A DNA stretch of 64,000 nucleotides, taken from NCBI GenBank assembly GCA_034509495.1, contig CM067514.1, forward strand, positions 7,466,259 to 7,530,258, given 5' to 3'. The DNA comes from Acestrorhynchus altus (taxonomy: Eukaryota > Chordata > Actinopteri > Characiformes > Acestrorhynchidae). The translations under genes and the position numbers were made by a program. The notes under the pieces were generated by a model, which was given only the letters and a program-made list of their open reading frames with translations, had not been told where the DNA came from and made no database searches. Positions 27,901 to 37,623 of this stretch are shown one piece after another (the first letter of the stretch is position 1; each line of letters opens with the position of its first letter).

Positions 27901-30137
27901 GCGTGAGACCCCATATAATTTATTATTATCAGTAGTAATAATGGTAGTGGTATTTGAAAGACATACCTCATTGTATTTGTTTATCTGTTTAAGTAGGATA
28001 GCATGAATGCATGATCCAGAGCAGCACACCTCTAAAAGGAGGCGCAAGCAGAGGTGAGCTCTGTTGAACTGAGGACCTCATAAAGAGATTGATTGAATAG
28101 ATTAGAGGAAATTCAGTGGTGGATGAGGCATTCTTATCTCCCCCCCCAGTGCTTTGATCAAATAATAAAGAAAGATTTGCAACGCCTGCAGGGTGCCCCT
28201 GAAAGGACAAAGATAAGAACGAAAGATGATACGCAAGGCTACACTGTCCCCTACTGGTGATGAGGGTTTTACATGTGTGTATCTGTGTCAGCAACATTCA
28301 GTGAAGTATGATTTTTCAAAGAACAGAAATATACATTTTCTAAAACATATGCAATATACACTGATCAGCCATAATACTGAAACCATTGACTGCTGAAGTG
28401 CATAACTGATCATCTGGTTCCAGTCGCACCTGTCTAGAACAATCAGTTCTTGAATTTGAAGGAGTGTTGAAGGAGGCAAAATGGAAGCATAAGAAACTGA
28501 AAAACTTTGACATGAGCCAAACTGTGGTCTCTACACAGCTGGGTCAGAACATCTCCAAAACTTTCAAATGTCTTGTAAGGTGTTCCTGGTGTGCAGTGGT
28601 CTGTAACTACCAAAAGTGTTCCAAGGATGGACAGCCAATCAATGGACTCACAACTTATAGGATCTAAACAATATTTGTCAGAAAGTGGTAACCTTAAAAA
28701 GTGGTAAGTTAGTGTTTTTGAAATGAGCCCAAAGGTGTGCTGAAATGATCTGATGTTGTCCAGGTTTTTATGGGTAAGTTGGTCTTAACACCAAGATGCT
28801 TTTGGGAAGCTGGGCCCTGATAAGTATGCTTATATTTATGCCTTTTTTAATTTCTGATTTTAAATGTTTCACTTTTCATGTAATGAATATACAATATATT
28901 ACAGTCAAAGACACAGAACCTCAATCCATCACTAAAGACCATAGCAGTCTAGGTTTTTCATTAATAGCAAAATGCAAATGCCACAGTTGCTTTGTCAGAG
29001 CAGCATAGATTGCCAGCAATTCATCACTTTCCCCTCTCAAAGTCTGTTAACTAAGCAAATTGTCCTCAGATGCATTGTAGAGGCATGTCTGGCGTTCAGC
29101 GATCTCTCACCAAGAGGTACACTACCCAAAAGTAGCCTCTGAGAACCTTTTCAAAGGGCAGAAGGGGAAGCATTTTACGTCCTCTTGTGCAAAGACCCAC
29201 AGGTGTGTCTAATCACACCACACCTGTAATCATTTACATATCTACCAGAGATGGAACTGCATTCCAAGATTTGCCGCAATCTGACACTATTGTTTATTTG
29301 TAAGTGTATGACAGCTGAGGTATGTAACCTACAACAAAAATGAATGCTTGTAGAAAAGCTGTTAATGAAAGTGTCACACCCGTTCATGAATGAGTGCTGT
29401 TGCAGTTAAACTGTTTTAATTTTTTATATTATACATTATTATTTTTGTGGTTTATTATTACTATTATAACAGTAGTATTGTGCTCTGTTTTAAGGCAAGT
29501 GGGGTTTTGTTTTGTGTTAACTAGGATGTGTGACAGCGGAGAGGGCCTATATACTTTTCAGACGCGGGAAGGGGAGCAGATCTATCAAAGGGTCCACTCT
29601 TCAACACTGGCTATTGCTGAGCAGCACAAAAAAGTCCTCATGGAGATGGAGAAAAATAGTAGAGTAAGTCATGTATCCTTTCCTGTAACCATGTGTTCCT
29701 GTAATCGTCAGTGTCAGTATTCAACTTGTTAATTAAGTTCAACGCAGACCCTCTTGTTCTTGTTCCCAACTGCTCGTTTAGCTCCTTTCCAAAGACTCAG
29801 AAGCAGACTCCTACCCCTGTACACCTACAGCCATCTTGCCTCGCAGCGCCTTTTGGCACCACATCACAGGAACACAAGGAGGTGTGGACCCTGCTAATGG
29901 TAAAGTGCCTACAGAGTATGGAAGCCATATATATCATTTTCACAGGTTATTATTGTGTCCTGTTGTGTCCTAACTCTTCTCCTATATATATGTCCAGGTG
30001 AGATGTACACCGGCTCTCAGCCAGGAGCAGAATCTGACCTCTTTTCTGCACACCTTCCCCCAGAACACAGCTCCTCTCTTCCAATGGGCCACAACCGCCA
30101 ACACTCAACACACTACCCAACCTACCCCAGCCAGTGA
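7866..30137 (+). CDS. dok4: Docking protein 4 (Dok-4), complete spliced gene
   Basis: Eight coding exons: 7866-7931, 20157-20264, 22407-22521, 24136-24255, 26570-26759, 29525-29663, 29782-29899, 29998-30137. Together they make 996 nt, or 331 residues (human DOK4 is about 326). All internal borders are AG/GT and the phases agree. Dok-4 is a cytoplasmic adaptor in the insulin-receptor-substrate-like class. It binds phosphotyrosine on receptor tyrosine kinases such as RET and feeds MAPK signalling. A PH domain spans about residues 8-112 ([13 protein letters not shown] near its start, [14 protein letters not shown] at 25-38). An IRS-type PTB domain spans about 135-236, with the RRYGRD motif at 185-190. 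The tail holds SYPCTP and [11 protein letters not shown] and ends in PSQ. Residues such as [14 protein letters not shown] and [14 protein letters not shown] fit DOK4 better than DOK5 or DOK6. The start is the only ATG giving the family N-terminus [13 protein letters not shown]. No frameshift or stop interrupts any exon. Confidence 0.96.
8874..9160 (+). repeat. tRNA-derived SINE
   Basis: The head GGGGCAGTCGTGGCCTGGTG resembles an A box, and GGTTGCCGATTTGAATG a B box. A conserved body follows (GCCCTTGACCAAGGCACTTA) and then a CTGTGTG-rich tail. Typical of fish SINEs and not a functional tRNA. Lies in dok4 intron 1. Confidence 0.75.
9300..11440. other. dok4 intron 1, unassigned
   Basis: AT-rich intronic DNA with no gene or clear repeat structure visible. 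Confidence 0.4.
11455..11905 (-). mobile_element. LINE relic, 3' end of ORF2 and tail
   Basis: On the minus strand the sequence reads a C-terminal-like peptide ([18 protein letters not shown]). It ends, in minus orientation, with GGGATCAATAAAGTTCTATT, the tail type also seen at 24373-24423. It fits the 3' end of an RTE/CR1-like non-LTR element; the clade is uncertain. Confidence 0.55.
12785..13240 (-). mobile_element. LINE relic, end of reverse transcriptase ORF
   Basis: A minus-strand peptide [20 protein letters not shown], then ELPLGV, continues after a frameshift as [10 protein letters not shown]. This is the pattern at the C-terminus of fish non-LTR ORF2 proteins. The 3' tail holds TTGTAAGTCGCTCTGGATAA. 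Broken and 5' truncated. Confidence 0.55.
13812..13965. mobile_element. Fragment of palindromic MITE family H
   Basis: GTTTCTCAACCCTGGTTCTG and CAACACACCTGATTCAAC match the arms of the fuller copy at 57146-57474. Confidence 0.5.
14590..14940. promoter_or_regulatory. Candidate conserved non-coding segment in dok4 intron 1
   Basis: Unique-looking, with balanced base composition and clustered TAAT-type cores (CTGTTTAATATTATTGGGC, GCTAATGCTATTTAC) between repeat-rich blocks. A regulatory role is inference only. Confidence 0.25.
15198..15235. repeat. (AC)n microsatellite
   Basis: About 17 AC units; a second shorter CA-rich run lies at 15343-15375. Confidence 0.9.
15480..15795. promoter_or_regulatory. 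Candidate conserved non-coding segment in dok4 intron 1
   Basis: GC-balanced, non-repetitive sequence with AATCAGTCTAATCAGAGCC and AGTCCTAATTGCTCC, unlike the flanking AT-rich intron. Function is inferred and unproven. Confidence 0.25.
16031..16445 (-). mobile_element. MITE family A copy 3
   Basis: Minus orientation: starts GTGGACACCCCTTCTAATGA and continues through CTCTGGAGCAGATG and GGGATGAGTCGAGGATGAG. Confidence 0.75.
17040..17290. promoter_or_regulatory. Candidate conserved non-coding segment in dok4 intron 1
   Basis: Unique sequence with AATGAAATCCAATTGTGAGG and ATTACCTGCTGAGTAATCAC. It shows no repeat similarity to the rest of the window. Low-confidence regulatory candidate. Confidence 0.2.
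18235..18712 (+). mobile_element. MITE family A copy 4
   Basis: The best-preserved terminus is CACTATATGGACAAACATGT. The right end is AAGGGGTGTCCACAAATTTT. About 478 bp, non-coding. Confidence 0.8.
18806..18901. repeat. (GT)n microsatellite
   Basis: About 47 GT units. ORFs through it are artefacts. Confidence 0.98.
19253..19565 (+). mobile_element. MITE family A copy 5, truncated
   Basis: Left end ACTGTAAGGACAAAAGTATA. Similarity stops near CCACCCCTCAGTACTGGC, where a different element begins. Confidence 0.7.
19570..19925. mobile_element. Tc1-like relic of the GATCAGCCATAAT family
   Basis: The right end GGCTGATCATTGTATATG is the inverted form of the left ends at 28357 and 35041. The interior shares ACCAAAAGTGGTCCCAGGAA with the copy at 28610. 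No intact transposase. Confidence 0.5.
20157..20264 (+). CDS. dok4: dok4 coding exon 2
   Basis: Residues 23-58, beginning [20 protein letters not shown]. Acceptor TTTCAG, donor GTACAG, phase 0 at both ends. Encodes PH-domain strands. Confidence 0.96.
20418..20560. repeat. Short interspersed repeat
   Basis: CCTGTTGGCACTCTCCCCTA followed by GGGGTGAAGTTAAGCA and a CTCTGATACATG stretch. The same sequence recurs at 62955-63045, so it is a dispersed element. Confidence 0.6.
20790..22090. mobile_element. DNA transposon relics, family G
   Basis: CTTTGGATCTGTGTCTTCAA (20862) and GCACCCAGAAGGAAGTGCCA (about 21555) each recur at 59180-59420. That marks fragments of a common, decayed Tc1-like element. 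No intact ORF. Confidence 0.45.
22407..22521 (+). CDS. dok4: dok4 coding exon 3
   Basis: Residues 59-96 plus one base, beginning [20 protein letters not shown]. Acceptor CTGCAG, donor GTAACA. PH-domain core with [12 protein letters not shown]. Confidence 0.96.
22673..24074 (+). mobile_element. Tc1-like transposon, full length, inactive
   Basis: A 1402-bp element bounded by TA on both sides. The left end CAGTGGAGCAAAAAAGTATC matches the inverted right end CAATGGGGCAAAAAGAGTAT, and similarity runs on through TAGTCAG, CACTGAT and GTGCAAGTTCT. A transposase relic on the + strand begins [11 protein letters not shown] near 23018. It shows an HTH-like segment ([17 protein letters not shown]) and a C-terminus ([26 protein letters not shown]), with several frameshifts and stops between. 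It fills most of dok4 intron 3 in the same orientation as the gene. Confidence 0.88.
24136..24255 (+). CDS. dok4: dok4 coding exon 4
   Basis: Residues 97-136 plus one base: [20 protein letters not shown], then [11 protein letters not shown]. This is the C-terminal PH helix and the linker. Acceptor CCTTAG, donor GTTGGT (a weaker GT donor). The 3' end of a Tc1 element lies only 61 bp upstream. Confidence 0.95.
24365..24423 (+). mobile_element. LINE 3' tail
   Basis: CTGAGGGAACCCTCCCAAAG, then GGGATCAATAAAGTTCTATC and short ATCT repeats: the 3' end of a non-LTR element with its microsatellite tail. Confidence 0.6.
24424..26465 (-). mobile_element. MITE family A copy 6, interrupted
   Basis: The minus-oriented end lies at 24424-24468 and the body resumes at about 25850 (GTGTCTAGTCCCTGTAGAGA), ending near AACAATGAATGAGCAATGA. 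A Tc1 element sits between the parts, and an AT-rich insert occupies about 26150-26275. Together these fill most of dok4 intron 4. Confidence 0.75.
24467..25850 (-). mobile_element. Tc1-like transposon family C, copy 1
   Basis: Left end TACAATGCATCCAGAAACTA, right end GTGAAGCACTGTGAACAC, about 1.38 kb. The minus-strand transposase relic starts [20 protein letters not shown] (from about 25537). It has an HTH segment [20 protein letters not shown], then [15 protein letters not shown], and is frameshifted after that. The right border is blurred because both element and host MITE contain CAAATGCAC. Confidence 0.82.
26570..26759 (+). CDS. dok4: dok4 coding exon 5
   Basis: Residues 137-199 plus two bases, starting [19 protein letters not shown] and ending RFTFEAG. 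First half of the PTB domain, including [13 protein letters not shown] and RRYGRD. Acceptor CTTACAG, donor GTAAGA. Confidence 0.96.
27385..27765. repeat. Imperfect repeats around CCCAGATGGG
   Basis: Several spaced copies of CCCAGATGGGTCCCA or CAGCCCAGATGGGACCC-type words on both strands, in dok4 intron 5. The ORFs here are repeat artefacts. Confidence 0.45.
28352..28720. mobile_element. Tc1-like relic of the GATCAGCCATAAT family
   Basis: Left end CACTGATCAGCCATAATACT; the interior GCTGGGTCAGAACATCTCCA is shared with the copy at 35230 (inverted). Confidence 0.55.
29110..29250 (-). mobile_element. Fragment of Tc1-like family F
   Basis: AGAGGTACACTACCCAAAAG and the inverted GGTGTGTCTAATCACACC match the 5' parts of copies at 35395 and 54400. 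Confidence 0.5.
29525..29663 (+). CDS. dok4: dok4 coding exon 6
   Basis: Residues 200-246, starting [20 protein letters not shown] and including [19 protein letters not shown]. This is the C-terminal PTB helix. Acceptor AACTAG, donor GTAAGT. Confidence 0.96.
29782..29899 (+). CDS. dok4: dok4 coding exon 7
   Basis: Residues 247-285 plus one base: [20 protein letters not shown], then [10 protein letters not shown]. This is the conserved Dok-4 tail motif. Acceptor CGTTTAG, donor GTAAAG. Too small and phase-shifted to appear as a simple ORF. Confidence 0.93.
29998..30137 (+). CDS. dok4: dok4 coding exon 8 with stop
   Basis: Residues 286-331, beginning [20 protein letters not shown] and ending YPTYPSQ, then TGA at 30135-30137. 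Acceptor TGTCCAG. The acidic ESDL matches the tail of other Dok-4 proteins; the last about 30 residues are His-, Ser- and Pro-rich and look diverged. Confidence 0.93.
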
Positions 30138-32370
30138 AGTGCGTCAAGGACAAATGGCTGGGTTTCATATTTGAACCGTCCTCGAAACTGTACTCTGTCC
30201 CAGTTCTTTTCACCTGCCTCTTCTCACCGTGGGCAGATCTGTGACACCCGCTGCCAGAGCCCTCCCTGAGATGGTCAGAGTGGCAAAAGGGCACTTCCTG
30301 AGAGGAATTGCACTGTCCAGCATGGAATATACAGTATGGATTGGGTGGTTTTTGTTTCCAGACATGTCATATTGATGGAACTGATTCCGTCGCCCACAGA
30401 GATCAGTTTTTCATCTGGGCAGATGTGGCGACACTTTAGGTTTAATAATGCCTCTATCTCTGTCTCCCATGCACGGTCTCTCTGTCTCTGTCTCTGTGTG
30501 TTAGTGCATGTCCCCTGTGACCGTGGAGGACTATTGAGATTAGTAGCAGGGCTGCCCTTGGTATAGATTACTTGTATTACTACCAAGGATGAATATAGGC
30601 TTCCACTTCACCTTCCTGCCAGCTTTTAACCTTGTCAGTGTTGAAACTCTTGAGCGCATGAGAGCACTAAAATTGTGTCACGCTTTAAACACAGAACCTC
30701 AGTTTGAAAGATTTGAAGCATCTGTGACACTTCCCCAAGAAAAATCTGGAGAAGAGGGAAGAATTCCTGAAACAAGGGTACTTTCACGAGGAACTCTAAA
30801 ACAGACCTTTCATTCTTTATTTACTGTTGCTTTGTTTTCTGTTGAATCTCATTCGCCATAGTAAGACACCTCAAGGTGAATTTATACTCTCAAGAATGCC
30901 TTTTCCACAATGGTGATGGAGGGGCTTTTTGGTGTTTTTTTTGCTGCATGCAGGATAAAAAAGACAGAAAGAGGAGGAAAGTGGAGGAATGTTACAGGGA
31001 GGCATTCCCATGTAGTGGAATAATACATTGTCCAAAGGTAGTGCTCAGTACTGCATGAGGCTGCTGACCTTGTGAAGGAGAGACCAGGGCTCTGATATGG
31101 TCTATACAATCTTCTGAGGGTCTGCAGTGCTGTGAGTGTACCACAGATAAAGAATCCTGCTGTAGATTAGAGACTATGAATTGACCCAGTTGAGGTGGGT
31201 AGGTGACATGTTCATGTATGTATTTGCATTAAGCAACAAAGCACAAATGAAAAGCGTTTTACAACCATAAGCTTTCCTTTGGTAGCCCAAAAATCCTGCA
31301 ACATCACACTGGCACTGTGAAAATCATAGCATAAAAAAGTAACAGACTGTAATGTTTAGTGTGACTTTGCTAATCTGACTCATTTCTTTTCTGTTTCAGG
31401 AGCAGTAATTTAGTTTAGTAGCGGGTGTTTCCTGAGATCATGTTTATGTCTAATACTGCAGGAAGTGGCAAGCTTCAGTAGAGAAAATATCATCTGCAGG
31501 GATTTTAAGTTTGCTTATCCCCCTGCCATTCCTATTTCATCCTATTCCTGTTTTTGTAAGGATTCCCATCAGGTGAGGTCTGTTTTTTCCAGCAGATATA
31601 CAAGGAATAGGTCTGGTGAATTGCCAAATGTTTCCAAAAGAAAAAATGTATTTTTGTCAGTTCATAGATGAGGTATGATTTTCAGGACTTCACTTGATAT
31701 GTTCCAGGCTATTGTTGAAGCTAACTTAGTGCTGCAAACATCTCTCCATTACCTCTCATAGCCAATCAGTTCCCTGTGATCTTCTTTGCTAGACTTCTCG
31801 CTGCCAAATTAAAAGAAACTCCACTTACATGAGATTCTGGAACTACAGTCAGTGGAGCCTCTGATTAACACAGTGTATTTTTTAAACATTTTTGTTGTTC
31901 CAGGGGATTTGGTGCCATCCATTACGCTGAGATGCACTGAGCTTTATGTCTGATGCTTCTTCAATGCTGGAATCCATAAACTTGCATGCAAATACACAGC
32001 ACACACGCACATGCACACATACACACTGTATATTATTTATGTCAGACAAAAGAAGGGCTATATTTACATCCACATCTTTCTCTTCTATATTTTGTTCTTT
32101 GTGTATGCTATTTTTGACACTCCACTAGGCTCATGTATATAAACTATTTATTTCACAATCAAGTGATTGTATGTTAGCGAGCTAAAGGGAAGCCACTGTT
32201 TGTGTGTTTGTTTGGATGTATGGCTAAATGACGAATAGAGGACTGCGGACTGCATCACAGTGCATTTGTAGAGAATCATCCACAGTTCTTTGTGGAGATC
32301 TGATCTCGTATGACCGTTGAAATGTGTATGTAGGGGTTCCTTTCATTAAAAAACACCTTCAAAGAGTTCT
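30138..32370 (+). other. dok4: dok4 3' UTR, probable extent
   Basis: Non-repetitive, non-coding sequence following the dok4 stop. No AATAAA is seen before 32.4 kb, but an ATTAAA hexamer at 32345-32350 is followed within about 25 bases by a TG/T-rich stretch. That fits a poly(A) site near 32.37 kb. The next sequence (about 32.4-33.1 kb) is a repeat. The end is inferred. Confidence 0.4.
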
Positions 32371-32389
32371 GTTTTGTTCTCTTGGGAGT

Positions 32390-33105
32390 TAATTGACAGT
32401 ACACAACCAGACGTTTAGTATTTTTTCACGTTGATGCAATGTCAAGGTAATGGATTATAACCACGTTAAATCAAGGTTAATCAACATTGATATCACATTG
32501 TTGATTTTTTATTGATTTTTTAACCCTGCTGGACTGATGTTCAACCTTGAAATGAGTTTGAAATAATGTTCATTGTTGCTTCTGTGTTGATTGTGAAACA
32601 GATAACAAACACGTTATAAATTAACATTGCATTTGACAATTATAACTAAAATAAAATTATATAATAAAATTACTAACGAAATGACATTGCAGTATCAATC
32701 AAATGTCAATTCAATGTTGATTCATCCATGACCATGACATTGATTCAACAGTGAATAAAGGGTGAAATGCCAGCTGGGTCATTTTAAAAAGCAACATGTT
32801 TAGTTAACCTTGTCACCACCATTTATCATTAACACTCCTCCTAAAGTTTAACAATACAGAAAAAATATTTTATAATGTTTATAAACGCTAAAATTTGATC
32901 ACACTAAATATTGAATATTATTTCAGCAAAATACAGTGTAACGCTTTCAGGTGTTACAGTTTGACTCAGAAAAAGGAATGATTTTCCTCACAGTTGAAAA
33001 TAACAGGAGGGTTAAATATTGTTTCAAAGTTTTTTCAACATTGAAGAAACATTTATTTCAACCAAATGTCAATGTCGTAGGTGGGTCACATGCCAGCTGG
33101 GCACC
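32390..33105. mobile_element. MITE-like repeat rich in TTGATTCAA/CAATGTT words
   Basis: Inverted words such as CAATGTTGATTCATCCATG and TTAATCAACATTGATATCAC recur, and CCAGCTGGGTCA and CCAGCTGGGCACC occur near the right side. Non-coding; boundaries approximate. Confidence 0.4.
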
Positions 33106-33422
33106 AGTGTTGTAGGTCCTCCATAACCTTCCATGTTTATTAAACTAGTTGCCATGCTGCTCTTCTTGATGTCATCACACGTTTTTCCTAGTTAAGCTGA
33201 ACATAAGATAGAGTTCAAATTAATTCTGTGCTTTATGTTCAGAATGTTCAGAGAGCTAAAGGAAGGTGAGGATAGAGGGAGCAGAACCCTCCTTCTGATT
33301 AGGGGTGAAGTAATCTGTACATTATCCAGACAGTACAGCTCATTTGTATATGAGCCATAGGCTATAAAATTACCTACTTTTAACAAAAGTGAGTTTTAAC
33401 ATATCTAATCATTGGTCATCTA

Positions 33423-33955
33423 CAGGGCTTGGATAATGAAACTGAAACACCTGATTTTAGACCACAATAATTTATTAGTATGGTGTACTATGGCCTCCAT
33501 TTGCAGCCAGTACAGCGTCAATTCGTCTTGGGAATGACATTTTTTTTATACAACCCGGGTTAGCACCCGAACATCCCTTTCAGACAGCTTCCTCTTACAT
33601 CCACAGTTAATCCTGTTGGATGCGGTTCATCCTTCTTGGTGGTGCTGACATTACCCTGGATACTGTGGCTCTTGATACATCACAAAGACTTGCTGTCTTG
33701 GTCACAGATGCGCCAGCAAGACACACCAACAATTTGTCCTCTTTTGAACTCTGGTTGGTCAACCATAATGTTGTGTTCATTGCAATATTTTGAGCAAAAC
33801 TGTGCTCTTACCTGCTAATTGAACCTTCACACTCTGCTCTTACTGGTGCAACGTGTAATTAACAAAGATTGGCCACCAGGCTGCTCCAGTTTATCCATGA
33901 AACCTCCCACAGTAAAATGACAGGTGTTTCACTTTCATTGTCCAACCCCTGTAGA
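33423..33955. mobile_element. Tc1/mariner-type element with intact terminal repeats
   Basis: Ends CAGGGCTTGGATAATGAAAC and, inverted, CAGGGGTTGGACAATGAAAG, with TA flanking both. About 533 bp. The interior has only decayed transposase-like sequence. Confidence 0.8.
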
Positions 33956-34049
33956 TAGCCACCAAAACTTTACTGCATAATTACACTGTAACATTACAGC
34001 TTCACTAGTTATGTTGCCCTTTTATATTACTGTTGTCACTCGTATAATT

Positions 34050-34425
34050 CAAAAGGTGATCTACTCTAAGTTGCACCCATTGCTGACACAGATGTGCAAA
34101 TACACACATAGCTTGTATAGTCGCTGTAAAGTACTGTCGGAGTAGTGGAACTGGTGTTCTCTGGATTGATGGTGCTCCATACATTTTTTTGGGGATGATT
34201 TAGGTATGATGTGAGATGATCATCCAAAATCCTGACCTCACTTACCTTAACCCTTGTTGAATGCAAACAATTCCTCAGTGTTCCACAGTCTCGTAGAAAG
34301 CTTTCTCTGGACAGTAGATAGTTATTCCAACAAAAGCAAATTAAAATCTTTTTAATACCCTTTATTTTGGACAAAACAATTGAGCAAGTGTCCCAATACA
34401 TTTGTGTATATAATGTATTAAATAT
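34050..34425 (-). mobile_element. MITE family A copy 7
   Basis: Minus orientation; TAAGTTGCACCCATTGCTGA through CACAGATGTGCAAATAC to GTGTCCCAATACATTTGTGT. Confidence 0.75.
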
Positions 34426-34429
34426 GGTT

Positions 34430-35040
34430 TATTCATATTTTTGTCCTATATACACACTTGTCCTCACTTTTTTCGACTTTGGAGGACACCAGTGGTCTCG
34501 GAAGGCTGGAGTCCAGCACAATTACGAACATTACTGTTAAAACACAAATTAAACCTAGTATTTAAGTGATCTTTGAAATCAGGTGGGTTTGAACAGGAAT
34601 GTCACCATAACTAAAATGTAGAACTACAACTCCAGTGTGTCTTTTCTATTGAGCACTTAAGACCTATGACTATAAATAGAAAGCAAAGTGTCCCTGTAGT
34701 TTTCATATAATTTCCCCATTATCCCACAATCATCTGTCTCAGTCAGAAACTAAGAAAAATGTTTTCATTCTGAACAGTTAACTGTAAAACCTTTGTACAG
34801 TTTTCTCAGAGTTTAACTTGGAATAGAATAGAAATGGAGGATCAGCCAGTTCTTGAACAGTTTTGATTCACATCACTGCATGTTATCATGGATAGAAGTG
34901 TGTCGCATGAGTGCAGTTCACAACATACCGTATGTCACGTGATGTATGTTACAACATTTTACACTTTTTACAATAAAAATTGTTTTTATACTATGGAATT
35001 AAGAATCAGAATTGTATTTTTTTAAGATTTCATCAGTTCT
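34430..35040. other. Intergenic, unassigned
   Basis: AT-rich DNA with no ORF or repeat structure that I recognise. Confidence 0.4.
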
Positions 35041-35545
35041 ACACTGATCAGCCATAATATTGTGTAGGACCCCCACCTTAACAGCTCTCACACATTGAGA
35101 CATGGACTCCACAAGATCTCATTGGATACTTTCAGGTATCTGACACTAAGCTGTAGCTCTTTTAAGTCCTGTATGTTGTGACGGGGGAGCATGAATAGCA
35201 TCAGTGAAATGTGAGGCACCTCACAAAACCTGCCTGAGATGTTCTGACCCAGTCGCTTGTCCATTTATCCTGCTTCAATCCATCAACTTCAAGAACTGAC
35301 TTCTGCCTAGTACTGCTGTCTCATTTACAAAACAAATTGCACCCAAATAGAACTTCTGCAAACCTGAGCGTGCTGTTCTGTCTCCTGCAGATCTGCAAAT
35401 AATTACAAGTGTGTTCTGATTAGACACTGGGTCATAACTACTTCCCCTGCTGCCCTATAAAAGGCTCACAGAGCCTACTTTTGGGTAGTGTACCTCTTGT
35501 GAGATCACACTGCCCCAACTGCTGGTGTGATGATCTGGGGAGCCA
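35041..35545. mobile_element. Adjacent relics of GATCAGCCATAAT family and family F
   Basis: Left end ACACTGATCAGCCATAATAT to about 35345. Then AGTGTGTTCTGATTAGACAC, CCCTATAAAAGGCTCACAG and TACTTTTGGGTAGTGTACCT of family F. Confidence 0.55.
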
Positions 35546-35716
35546 TTGCATACACAACAGTTGGTCCCCTAGTACTGATAGGAAGGACAAAAACAGCTCA
35601 ATGTTATGTGCAGAAGATTCTGTGGCCTTGTGTTCCTCTCATGTTGTAATCACTTACACATATCATCATTATCTTCACACAGAAAGTTTTGTTTGATTCC
35701 AACAACTTATTTTCAT

Positions 35717-36960
35717 TACAGTGCACCCGGAAAGTGTTCACAGTGCTTCACTTTTTCCACATTTTATGTTACAGCCTTATTCCAAAATTAATCAAATTAA
35801 TTTCTTCCCTCACAATTCTACACAAATACCCCACAATGAAAAGTTTATTTGAAATCTTTGCAAAATTATAAACAAATAAAACACAAAAATACAACGTACA
35901 TATGTATTCACAGCCTTTGCTCAATACATTCTTGAAGCACCTTTGGCAGCACTTACAGCCTCAAGCCCTATCAGATTGAATGGCTGTTTTTGTTAAGTTT
36001 CTCCCATTCTTCTTTGCAGAACCTCTGAAGCTCCATCAGATTGAATGGCTAGCCTCTGTGCACAGCCATTTTTGCTATCTCCAGAGATGTTCAATTGGGT
36101 TCAAGTCTGGGCTCTGGCTGGGCCGCTCAAGGACATTCAGAGTTATCCCGATGCCACACCTTTTTTATCTTGGCTGTGAGCTTAGAGTCGTTATCCTATT
36201 GGAAAATAAATCTTTGTCCCATTCTGAGGTCCAGATCACTCTGGAGCTGGTTATCAAGGATGTCTCTGTACATCACTGCAGTCATCTTTCCTTTGACCCT
36301 AATTAGTCTCCCACTTCCTGCTGCAGAAAAACATCCCCGTAGCATGATACTGTCACCACCATGCTTCACTGTAGAAATGGTATTGGGTAGGTGATGAGCA
36401 GGTGCCTTTTAGAAAACTCCAGACAGCCTGTCATGGGCCTTTTACACACGAGTTATTCCATCTGGCCACTCTACCATACAGGTCTGACTGGTGGAATGGG
36501 CCAGAAATGGCTGTTGCCAGCCAGCTCTGTGAAGATTCCTGGTGGCTTCAATCTTCTTCCATACAGATAATGGAGGCCACTGTTCATATTGGAACCTTAA
36601 ATGGAGCAGAAATCTTTCTTTACCCTTCCCCAGATCTGCCTCTAACTACAGTCCTGTCTCTGAGGTCTACAGAAAATTCCTTAGACTTCATGGCTTGGTT
36701 TGTGCTCTGACCTGCACTGTCTACTATTGGACCTTATATCAAATGAATTTACCACAGGTGTCCAATCAAGCTGTAGAAACATCTGGAGGGTTATCAGTGG
36801 AAACAAGATGCACCTGAGCTCAATTCTGAGTGAATATTTTTGTTTTTATTTGTAATAAATTTGCAAAGATTTCAAACAATGATTTCTCTGAAATCATTTT
36901 GAAATAAGGCTGTAACAAAATGTGCAAAAAGTGAAGCACTGAATAATTTCTGGATGTACA
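35717..36960 (-). mobile_element. Tc1-like transposon family C, copy 2
   Basis: Left end TACAGTGCACCCGGAAAGTG. The right end, AGTGAAGCACTGAATAATTT then CTGGATGTACA, is its inverted counterpart. About 1.24 kb. The minus-strand transposase is full of stops and frameshifts; no long ORF survives. Confidence 0.82.
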
Positions 36961-37243
36961 ATCTATTTTTGATACAGGATCAGTGTACATATTTCAGTCA
37001 GTAAAATCTTTCTACATGTTTTATGAAAATCATAAATTGTTGTGCTCAAAGGCAGTTTATCAAAATTTATGCTGGCCACTCTATGTATAATTGAATATTA
37101 AGAATGCTTTCCAGATATTATAGTTGAAATAAGATTACTAAACAGGTTATCTGGCACTATGAAATAGCTTTTAGATGAGATGTATTTCTGTTAGATCTAA
37201 AATTAATGGATGAGGAGTTTGGTTTGCATTCTCTCTCTTTTAG

Positions 37244-37324
37244 AGGCAATCAGAACATGTATAGAGACCCTGAGGATGTGTAATCGGGAGGAATTCTACT
37301 TCTCTTCAGCTCAGAGAACACCAG
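37244..37324 (+). other. Orphan exon-like segment
   Basis: A strong pyrimidine tract ending in TTTTAG at 37238-37243 is followed by 81 nt open in one frame (AIRTCIETLRMCNREEFYFS, then SAQRTP). It ends at CCAG with a GTATGA donor at 37325. The length is a multiple of three. It could be an exon of an unrecognised gene, a 5' exon of the ancestor of the nearby GPCR, or chance. I do not recognise the peptide. Confidence 0.3.
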
Positions 37325-37623
37325 GTATGATTATTTAACGTCTTTACACAGAACTACTGATCATTTCCTGGTGAGTGAATCATCTAAAATCTACACAAAA
37401 TCTCAAAACAATTCTAATTTTGCAATAGAAAATGAATTACCTTTATTTTCTTTAAGTAATTTTATTTAGTGAAGGTGTTTGGTGAAACAGTTAAGCTGTG
37501 GACTGAAAGTGGGAGTCTTTGGCACTGGTGGCACTGGTGCTACACTATTATTCCTACCCTGACTCACTGTCAATTCTTGTGTAGGTGTACAACACTGTAA
37601 TGCCGTTTACACGGTTTCACTAA

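Noticed and set aside
35980..36817. Plus-strand ORFs of 91-108 codons
   Set aside because: Antisense of Tc1 family C copy 2.
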